From Cordilura impudica (Eukaryota; Arthropoda; Insecta; Diptera; Scathophagidae): DNA of 64,000 bases. The first letter of the stretch is position 1. Each line of letters starts with the position of its first letter. Positions 56,336 through 64,000 of the stretch are shown piece by piece. Where the stretch lies: NCBI GenBank assembly GCA_963682025.1, contig OY821519.1:73174525-73238524 (forward strand), read 5' to 3'. A program made the position numbers and the translations under genes. Below the pieces are notes generated by a model. The model ran no database searches. It had not been told where the DNA came from and saw nothing but the letters and a program-made list of their open reading frames with translations.

Positions 56336-57345
56336 ACATTAAAAATGTCATAGCGAAAACCAGTTTTAAATCAAAATTGCGAAATACGTAGAAGTATATT
56401 TTAGGCAAGTATTGTTGTAGAAATCACAAAATATTATTAACAAATTAAGCAAATTTTTGATGTTTGTATGCATAAAATATATATGCAAAAAACTTTTTTC
56501 AATGTTTAAATCTCAAACAAAAGTAATAAATACAATGTTTTTATTTATTTGTATCTTAAACGAAAATGCGAATTTATAATTTGAGTGACACTTATTGATC
56601 TTATGCTTTTCGTACGGTACACATCAAAAGTTTATGTTAAAATCAATTAGCATAGAGTTCTGATAATTTGTTAATTTATAATATTTTGTTTATTATAAAA
56701 TTCAATTTAGAATTTAATATTAACATATTGATCATGCATTTTATTTAAAACATCCCGTCTTTACATACAGAGAAAAAATAAACATATAAGGTAAAAAGAG
56801 TTCACTTCAAAAACTAATTTAAGTTAATAAAATATACAACTTTATAATCTACAAATTTTTTTCCAACTCAAAAAATTGTTTTCAATTAACCAGGGGGTGT
56901 GGAATCAGAGTCGTTACAAAAACTCACTACTCCGATACCAAAAATTTCTCGTTATTGCACGTGCATGAAAAATTCATGGACAATATAGATACACTCTTGA
57001 AACAAATGCTTATCTACAGTAAAATTATTTCATTTTGAGCCTGATTAATTTCTACCTTAGTCATTAAAATGGCAAAGATCGAAAATCAGATTTATATTCA
57101 AGGAATTTTTCAAATATTTGCCAAAATACAAATTTTTCGAAAAAGGCAACGTAATATCTTACAGATCTAAAGTGATCTGTGAAAGATTATATTTTTTTTA
57201 AAAGTAAATTTATTCAAGTACTTTAACTAAATAATGTAAAAGTGTGTCAAAGATTTAATATTTCACGTTTTTTATTTCGTTTAAAGATTTATTAAAGTCT
57301 CCAATATTATAGTAATTTGTTTATTACTAAACGAATTGATAAATA
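56336..57345. other. AT-rich stretch without a recognised gene
   Basis: Nothing recognised. Confidence 0.4.
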
Positions 57346-57990
57346 CTAGCAGATTCCAGCCCTCGAAATTCGAGTGCAAATTCTGGGAAATTTTATTTTT
57401 TCATTAAATAGAGGCCATAAAAATATGCTACTAAATTATAGCCAATTCGCAAATCAACACAAAAGTCAAACTCATTTTTATTACAAACACATTAACAAAT
57501 TTAATAAACACACACATAGCATAGTAAAACACTATGAAACAAATTCAGGTTAGCAAAAGTTAGGTCGATTCTGAGAGTGAGGGGTGAAAATATTGGCTAC
57601 ATTAGAAGACCCGTATCGCGGCGTTTGTTTATGCTAGTTCGAATTTTTTTTTTAATCGACCTTCGAACTTTGCAGTCAAATGCCGATTTTCAGCATATTG
57701 TTTATATGGTTTTTTGGCTATAACTCGTCGACTAATTGATATTTTTTCAATCTGTAAAAGCCAAATTATTGCTAGAAACCTGTGCAACAACAAAAAATTT
57801 TTAGGAAATTGATTCAGAAAATTTTTGTGGTGCTTATGAAGCAAAATGTTGGGAAAATTATTTTTTTTCATGCTTTTTGAAAATATTTTCCACTAAACTA
57901 AGTTTTTTTTTCTCCTTGTTTGATCTATAATATGCTTCTCAGTTTTAATAAAAACTTTGTTTTTATGGGTAAGATTATTAATATATTTAA
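57346..57990 (-). mobile_element. Helitron 3' half fused to a transposase-linked repeat
   Basis: The minus-strand 3' end (hairpin GCACTCGAATTTCGAGGGC, then TGGAATCTGCTAG at 57346) and about 180 bases match 54868-55232 in reverse. From about 57547 to 57785 the sequence switches to the inverted copy of 19575-19845. The open frame at 57629-57871 lies in that block and has no motif I recognise. Confidence 0.55.
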
Positions 57991-58349
57991 AATTACCAGC
58001 GCTCGAAATTCGAGTGCAAATTCTAGGAAATTTTTTTTTCATTTAATAAAGACCCTAAAGGTATGCTTAAATTCAACTCATTTTAAATGAAGAAAACAAA
58101 TTCAACACATTAACACAAACACACTAACAAATTTAATAAACATACACATAGCATTGTATAATTTTACGTATGGGTTAGTAGCAACTTCAAACGATCATAA
58201 CTCGAAAAAATATTCCAGATAATGAAAATCTGTAAATCTAATTAACAGCTAAAAGGAAATACCTTTCAAATGATTTTCATCAAAATCGGGGTAAAACTGT
58301 GAAACTTACATCGGTCACAAGAAATTGGCTTGCCTATTAATAGTATGTA
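57990..58349 (-). mobile_element. Helitron copy of the 54868 subfamily
   Basis: Aligns in reverse with 54868-55232 from the hairpin (GCGCTCGAAATTCGAGTGC, 57999-58017) to a decayed 5' end near 58349 (TACTATTAATAGG). The terminal CTAG is not present at the hairpin side. Confidence 0.6.
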
Positions 58350-58364
58350 TTTTTTAAACTCATA

Positions 58365-58880
58365 CTCTCTGTCTGTCTGTCGTAGGCCAACCCCATTCCC
58401 CCTTATCCAATTGATCTGCAACTTGGCCCATCGTCTTCTTGTGACTACAGATTAATTTTGGGGTAGTCACGCATAGTCACGCACAGTCACGGGGTGATCT
58501 AAATGTCATTTCCCATCATCCAATCGATCTGAAACTTGTCCAAACAATTGCTGTAGAAAAAAGATTAACTTTGACTTAGTCACACACAGTCACGCATGGC
58601 CACGCACAGTCACGGAGAGATGTAAAAAGGATTTCCCCTCATCCAATCAATCTGAAACTTGGTAGACAGACCTGCTGTGAGAAAGATTAACTTTGACAAA
58701 GTCATGCACAGTCGCACTCAGTCACGCGCAGTCACGTTGTGATTTAAACTCCATTTTCCCTTATCCAATCGATCTGAGATTAGGTCCATAGACTAGTTGT
58801 GGCCAAAGATTAACTTTAACATAGTCACGCAAAGTCACGCACAGTCACGGAGAGATCAAAACTCATATGCATAAGGAAAG
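58365..58880 (-). repeat. GTGACTGTGCGTGAC minisatellite, inverted copy of 48050-48540
   Basis: Four to five units of about 120 bases, each with a GTCACGCACAGTCACGGAG-like block, a T-C-C-A-A-T-C-G-A-T-C-T-G block and an AAAGATTAACTTT block; opens with GTCTGTCTGTCG and closes with AACTCATATGCATAAGG. Confidence 0.7.
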
Positions 58881-58914
58881 AAAGAGTTTAAACAAAAACT
58901 AAATTTATTTATAT

Positions 58915-59250
58915 TATTTTTCCATTAAATTTTTGTCTTCCAATATATTTTATTCTATATATATTAAAAAATGTATGAATATTTAAATGAACCTAAAGGT
59001 ATGTTAATCAATTTTAGCAATTCACAGTTCAACACAGAGCGTCTCATATATTATTTAAATCATTCGCATTAACAGGGCGCAACGAATTATTTTAATTTAA
59101 TATATTTTTATGACAGGTTAAACATAAATTTTATCATTCTCAGCTTCTCCTCCATATGAACTATAACTATGCCAATTTTCACCCACCTTGGTGCCCGCAT
59201 ATTGCTTAAAAAGGGAACTAAAAATTTACCTTCACGTATTAATATATAGA
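58915..59250 (-). mobile_element. short non-autonomous Helitron, 3' end missing
   Basis: Closely matches 4361-4761; the 5' end TCTATATATTAATACG (59250) is intact and flanked by A, but the hairpin side is cut near 58915 next to the minisatellite. Confidence 0.7.
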
Positions 59251-59800
59251 TAAAAAATTTATGTTTTCAAATATTTAATTTTTACATATTAAACATTAAA
59301 GTAAATTATTGTTATTTTAAAAACAATTTTTAATACAGAAGAGAATATTTCTCCTTGACTCCAAAAATACTTTTCAATTTAAATTTAATCACAATTTTGA
59401 TGGAAGGTAGTATAGATTTGAAACAGCTAAATTTTGTTTTTGTTTTTATGTTTTTTTTTTAATTATGCAAATTTTTATGATGGGTAAAATTTTGTAGTCT
59501 TTAATTTAAATGATTTTTTATGTTATTATGATTTCCTGTTGATGAAATTGAATTCTGAATAAGAGAAACATCTGACAATACTATGTAATCATGATCATGA
59601 TAAGATTAAAAAGACAACGTTTAATTACAGTGATTGGCAATCTGTAAACTAGAAGAATCAAAATATACAGATGTTGGCTGGCTAGTCTTTTTAAACTGCA
59701 TGTACCTGAAGTGATTTTATTTGGAAGGCAATTTCGCTCTTTTTAAAGGGAGTTTTCTTTTTCTTTTTCTGTTTAGATAGAACTTACGAAAGGATTAACT
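59251..59800. other. AT-rich stretch without a recognised gene
   Basis: TTTAGATAGAACTTA at 59772 resembles the left flank of the mariner pseudogene at 21790 (TTAGATAGAACTTAGC), perhaps a stray transposon end. Nothing else. Confidence 0.35.
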
Positions 59801-59801
59801 G

Positions 59802-60074
59802 TCAAAAGAACTGCCATACTGCGCTTAGTTTTTGACATGTATCATTAGTATAGTCTGGCAAATTATCGTTATTAAATTCTCGCTTGAACAACGCTAATAA
59901 ATTATCCAAATTTACTTTAAAATCAATCACGCAATTTATAGACGACTTCATGATTTTTATTTCGCATATAATCGACCATCTGAGCAAGTCATCCGTCGAA
60001 CTATTGGAGAGTAGGGACTTTATATTGGAGGACATAACAAATCTCTCGCAAGATCTGTGACCAAGGTTCGAAAT
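59802..60074 (-). CDS. possible protein-coding fragment, unrecognised
   Basis: A minus-strand frame with an ATG at 60035 (77 codons) extends upstream without stop to about 60074. The translation is of ordinary composition for a soluble protein (S-S-T-D-D-L-L-R-W-S, V-I-D-F-K-V-N-L-D-N-L-L), unlike the Phe/Ile/Lys-rich chance frames elsewhere in the window. I know no family for it. It may be a fragment of a host exon or of a transposon; no clear splice sites were found. Confidence 0.22.
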   Translation of the reverse strand: MSNLGHRSCERFVMSSNIKSLLSNSSTDDLLRWSIICEIKIMKSSINCVIDFKVNLDNLLALFKREFNNDNLPDYTNDTCQKLSAVWQFF

Positions 60075-60079
60075 CGAAT

Positions 60080-61725
60080 GTTTTTCAATACTGAGTGATA
60101 TTAGTCGAAAATGCTTTAAAATCTTGAATTAATATAGAAATATGTTTTGTTATGAAGTTAGCAGCCCACTGCAATACAAAGTTAAGTATAATAAAACTAA
60201 TTGTTTTCAGTCATCTTTGATACACACATATAAGACGTTGTTGCTTTTGTTATTATCTAAATCCTCTAAACATCGGCCCAACAAGCTTAATAAAGATGAT
60301 TGTTAAAGTGAAAACAAGTTTTGTGTTTAAGTCTTTTGTTTTGCTTATTATTGTGTTTTTGTTTTCTTAATTCAGGTCGTAATTTCAGCACGAGACCAAA
60401 AGACGCCTGTTATCTTGATTTTGTTATCTTTCGGGCAGATTTAAAATAAAACTTCTTTTTAGTAAGATTTTTTCTTTGTTATTTGCTTCTTTTTTTTTGT
60501 CATGTGCTTCACGGTTCTAGATCGCAGTGGTTGGTTGTTGTCCTCGGAAGATACAAACAAATAAAATTTAAAATTCTAATCAATTGAGGGTGTTGTACGT
60601 TTATAATGGCGACTAATTTTATAATGATTGTATTTTATTTCGATAATTTATGGTCATTTAAGCGACAATTAATATGTGGTTTTTTGTTTAATTAACCTGT
60701 TTGTTTTTGAATAAAGAAATTCATAGAATAAATTTGAAATTCAAGGTTATTAAAAAAAAACGACAACGTTTTTTTTTTCTTAAGTATTAAACTTAAAAAT
60801 TGTTTAAAACTTTAGAATTTTTTACATGAAATAATGCTAATTTTTATATAGTTGTAATTGTAGTTAAATTGTAATAATTATTACCATTTATCAATACCAA
60901 AAGTGTTTAAGTTATTTAAAACACTATTAAGTCACGCGTCAGCCACCTACTCATATCATGTATATTACGACTATTTCAAACTATTTAAATGACAAATATA
61001 AATTTGCTTTTTATTGATGTGTTTATTAATTTTGTTCGAAATGTACATTCTCCCACGAAATCAAACTAACCAATTTTTGTTTATAATTATTATCGTGTTA
61101 ACATCAATTTATAGCGCAATTAACCGACTATTTATAATGGTTAATAAAAATTCCCACAAATATTTATATTTTTTAAATCAATAAATAAAAACATTTGAGT
61201 TAATAAACGAGTTCTCGTATTTGTTGTGTTTTTTAATAACTTGCATTAATTAGTTATTCTACATAGTTATATGAAAAATATATTTTTAGTTATAGTCACA
61301 CTATATCAGGAGTTTCGAATCGAGAGGAGTCAGATACCAACTATATTTATATGAAAATATTTTATCATAAATACTGAAAGGTTTTACAAAATGGAGTACG
61401 TGGTTAAGGTTTTGTTCCAAAATGACACCTTACGTGGTGATTGAGCCGAAATTTTGTTGTAGCCTTACCGACGCATTATTCTTCATCACGGATCTGAGTG
61501 CTTTTTGGGGATTGCTTCGACAAACAATTTTATAACTAATAAATGCAAACCAAATTTGAGAGAGCTTACATCAGGCTCCGAACCTAGGTAACTAAAATAA
61601 AGGTTCGTAACTCAGCTATACATCTATGTCATCAACTGAGAATAAAGATACATTTATATAAAGGATTTGTTATAGGAATAAGATAACGTAGATCATGTGA
61701 CCCCAACTAGATGGTGTGGATCTTA
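60080..61725. other. AT-rich DNA without a recognised gene
   Basis: 60180-60620 is of moderate complexity, 60600-61260 very AT-rich. ACACTATATCAGGAGTTTCG at 61300 resembles 51846-51870, a dispersed-repeat scrap. Confidence 0.4.
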
Positions 61726-61730
61726 AAGAC

Positions 61731-62400
61731 ATATCTGTGGTTTTCTGGAATAACCGCGTATGTCCATTTTTGTCAGTTTTGAGTTAATGATGGCAAATAA
61801 AGGTTCCGCCATCTAACGTTTTTTTTTTTTTCAACTAGTGCTTATTTCGTGAATGGTAACACTTAGCTCATGTCTGATTTGACAGATAATTATTTATATC
61901 CTTCCGCTGAACGAATATGGTTGTGTATACGCTTGAATAACGCTGGGAAATATTGCGACATTACTTTGAAAATCATGGTAATGTTGCAGAATGTGTGCAA
62001 AAATTGCGTACGGATTTTGGAAGAAGAGAAGCACCGTCAGCTCCGTATTTCGTTATCTTGTGAAAAAAAGTGAAAGAAACTGGCATCCTCATCGATAAAC
62101 CAAAGCGTGAAAAGCCAAAAACAGTGCGTACACCCGAGAATATTGCTGCTGTGGAAGAAAGTGTGCGTGAAGCGCCATCAACATCAATTCACCGCCGCAC
62201 AGTGGCGCCATTTGAGTTTTTTCGTTGCAAAAATTTTATCTTTTGAACCGAATAACGTAATTGAACAGTTTAAACGGCATATGATAGATAACTGTTCATC
62301 CTATGAAATGAGTATTTGGAAAGGGTGCTACGCTTTGTAGGAGCCTACTTATGGGTTATCAAATTTAAAATTTGTAGAAAAATCAATTTTATGGTAACTA
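61731..62400 (+). pseudogene. mariner-like transposon remnant with 5' TIR and N-terminal transposase
   Basis: The left end carries the GACATATCTGTGGTTTTCTG inverted-repeat sequence seen in the MITE at 50706-51352. Coding starts near 61870 (M-S-D-L-T, then Y-P-S-A-E-R-I-W-L). After a shift the frame reads V-Q-K-L-R-T-D-F-G-R-R-E-A-P-S-A-P-Y (about 62000-62055) and, in a third frame, K-E-T-G-I-L-I-D-K-P-K, P-K-T-V-R-T-P-E-N-I-A-A-V and A-P-S-T-S-I-H-R-R (to about 62205). These are the paired helix-turn-helix region of a mariner/Tc3-type transposase. After this the catalytic domain is gone, and no right TIR is seen. Same broad group as 21790-22445, which holds the complementary C-terminal half. 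Confidence 0.65.
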
Positions 62401-62515
62401 AAAAAAAATATTTTTACATTTTTAGATTGTTTTTATTTTTTTTCATTAGGGTTTTATGTTTTAAATTATTACCCAATAAATTAAAAAAAATTACTTCTTT
62501 TTTATATTTATTTTT

Positions 62516-64000
62516 TTAATTTTCTTTAAAATATTCATCACAATTCGTAAGAGAAGGTATATCTAAAAGACTAATCATTTCTAAACTATAATTATTTTCT
62601 AACTCTATTCGTGACTTCACAGGCCGCAGGGAAGAAATAAGTGGATCGGAAGATGCTGCCAACTTGTTGAAGAGGTCCTCATTTTGCCTTACCCTTGATG
62701 CTTTGAATGTGTTCTGCAATCGATATTTTTTATAAAAATCTATCTATATAAATCTATATTTTTTTATAAGACTCCTGTGCATCTTCAGAAAGGTCTCCAA
62801 TTGGCAAAGACTGGTACTCAATTATATCTTTGCCATGCGCCAATATTTTATGGACGGTCGGGGTCCACTTCTTCTGTGGATACATTTCTGCTAAAAGAGA
62901 TGAAGTTTTCGATGCATATTCTCCATATTTTGTAGAATTGACATTTTCTTTGCAGTTTAAATCATTCAAGATCGTTCCCAATCTTTTCACTATTTGATTG
63001 TCAATTCCACTGATTCTAGTTACTGCCTCATCATTTTCAAAAAATCTCCTAGAAGTGTTTCCATCGTTTGAGTTACCGTATCCATGCTTGGGACAGTCTA
63101 CTTTTAGTCCAACTTGTTTAAAAAAAGCATCCTGTATTTGCTTCTTTCTGATCTTTTCCTTATCCTTTATTGATGTACTTTCATCGCAGTTTTCCTCCTC
63201 TTGTGGTAGGGTATACGGCAGTTTTAGCAAGAATTCCATACACCTTATCCTCGCGTGCAATGGTGACATTCCAAATTCGTAATTCTCCTCGTTTGTAAAA
63301 TCGTTTAAATTACCAAAGTTCTTCTCACTCTTTTTGCAAATCGGGCATGACAATGTTGAGGTGGTTCCTGTCAGTTCGTTTACGACTTTTCCGTCAACCA
63401 TGGTCAGGTGGAACTCGTAATTGCATTCAATATATTTTCCTTCTCCAATTTGCAGCTTTGTAGGCTTAATCTTGCTTATTTGTTCTTCAATGTCCTTCAC
63501 CGTGCAAACTGAAACATTATTGGTCGGCAATAATGCACTGATGACGGACGTGGATTTTTCCAGTGTAGGGAATATCAGATTTTAGCCGCAAAGGAACAAC
63601 AGATGCCATAAACATATTTTCGTCCGATATTGTAGCGTCATCGGAAGATATCTTTTGCTTATAAACGCTTTGTCCGGATGATCCATCGCAGCCCCATTTG
63701 CTGATCAATGTCAGTTTCTCAGGAAGAATTTTCACCTCATTTTCAGGAAGACTCTCCAACAACCGTTTTGCTGTATGGCCCATGAGATCCTGCAGATTGG
63801 CTTTCACAGAGACTTCCGTAAACTCCGTATGCAGTGGTCGTGATTTTATTTTGGCTTGCGTAATATGCTTGTATCCTGGTAAAATGTCAGCCCCGTGTCG
63901 CATCAAGGATGCCCGTAGTATCTCATATTTTTCTTTGGAAAGTTGTAAGTCCATAAACAAGGCCAAGGTTTCTTCGGAACCATACTTTTTAATGTGTGCG
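62516..64000 (-). pseudogene. Transib/RAG1-like transposase pseudogene, runs off the right edge
   Basis: Open to the window end at 64000. First piece: W-G-C-D-G-S-S-G-Q-S with the likely first catalytic Asp (about 63686). Near 63560-63505 two shifts occur; a third frame supplies N-P-R-P-S-S-V-H-Y-C-R-P-I-M-F-Q-F-A. Second piece (63530-62754): T-M-V-D-G-K (probable second Asp), C-P-I-C zinc pair, E-F-G-M-S-P-L-H-A-R-I-R, G-N-S-N-D-G-N-T-S-R-R-F-F, H-K-I-L-A-H (HxxxxH zinc pair) and S-E-D-A-Q-E-S, with the probable catalytic Glu. A stop and an extra 45 or so AT-rich bases separate the last piece (62719-62516: N-E-D-L-F-N-K-L, S-S-D-P-L-I-S-S). The CDG, CxxC, HKxLAH and SExxES order equals that of the RAG1 core and of Transib. 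All catalytic residues survive, but at least three breaks inactivate it. The AT-rich gap ends in TTGCAG, so a small intron cannot be excluded. Confidence 0.75.

Noticed and set aside
62707..62770. Small intron between the last two pieces of the Transib-like gene
   Set aside because: A TTGCAG acceptor is present, but the only nearby GT donor (GTCTTA) is weak and gives the wrong frame; an AT-rich insertion is simpler.
1..64000. tRNA or rRNA genes
   Set aside because: No GTTCRANNC-type B box with a matching A box and cloverleaf, and no rRNA-like conserved block was noticed by eye; a tRNAscan-SE run would be decisive.

Overview
The window is AT-rich eukaryotic DNA with long A/T runs, spliceosomal-type introns and dense layers of decayed transposons. 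The repeat types point to an insect, most likely a higher (brachyceran) fly. These include short non-autonomous Helitron/DINE-like repeats with a (CGGA/GTCC)n core, piggyBac, Tc1/mariner, hAT and Transib transposases, and Jockey-, LOA- or I-type and RTE LINEs. This is inference; no host gene fixes the species. I see no tRNA, rRNA, CRISPR or bacterial-type operon.

Only one gene looks intact. It is a three-exon gene on the minus strand (5219-6258) for a Myb/SANT-like DNA-binding protein, with both introns in frame. A long LINE reverse-transcriptase ORF (27867-29507, minus) is also open but lacks its endonuclease half. Other protein-like stretches are broken transposon genes.

Layout from left to right. 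1-690: piggyBac remnant cut by the window edge. 1.7-2.0 kb: mariner scrap. 4.36-7.4 kb: two short Helitrons, a LINE 3' end and the Myb/SANT gene. 8.7-16 kb: dispersed repeats, including two nearly identical 785-bp DINE-like units side by side, and inverted-repeat MITEs. 16-18.3 kb and 34.6-36.5 kb: unique AT-rich sequence. 18.6-22.5 kb: a degenerate hammerhead motif, DINE-like repeat, transposase-like remnant, Helitron and mariner-like pseudogene. 26-29.8 kb: mariner, two LINEs and a hammerhead-bearing repeat. 32.2-33.6 kb: remnant of an uncharacterised transposon family. 36.5-40.1 kb: a transposon with roughly 0.9-kb inverted arms around a decayed gene. 40.7-43.4 kb: a LINE split by the 5' part of another uncharacterised transposase-like gene. 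43.5-45.3 kb: nested Helitrons. 45.7-46.1 kb: a clean Harbinger-type MITE. 47.7-59.3 kb: Helitrons, minisatellites, RTE, hAT, a second hammerhead-bearing repeat. 61.7-64 kb: mariner remnant and a RAG1-related Transib transposase pseudogene running off the right edge.

The most interesting signals are a pair of near-identical repeats that each fold as a minimal hammerhead ribozyme (29688-29728 and 55592-55632), the long-inverted-repeat element at 36518-40129, the uncharacterised transposase-like family present as about four remnants, and the RAG1-like pseudogene. Family names given from memory of protein motifs still need a database search.
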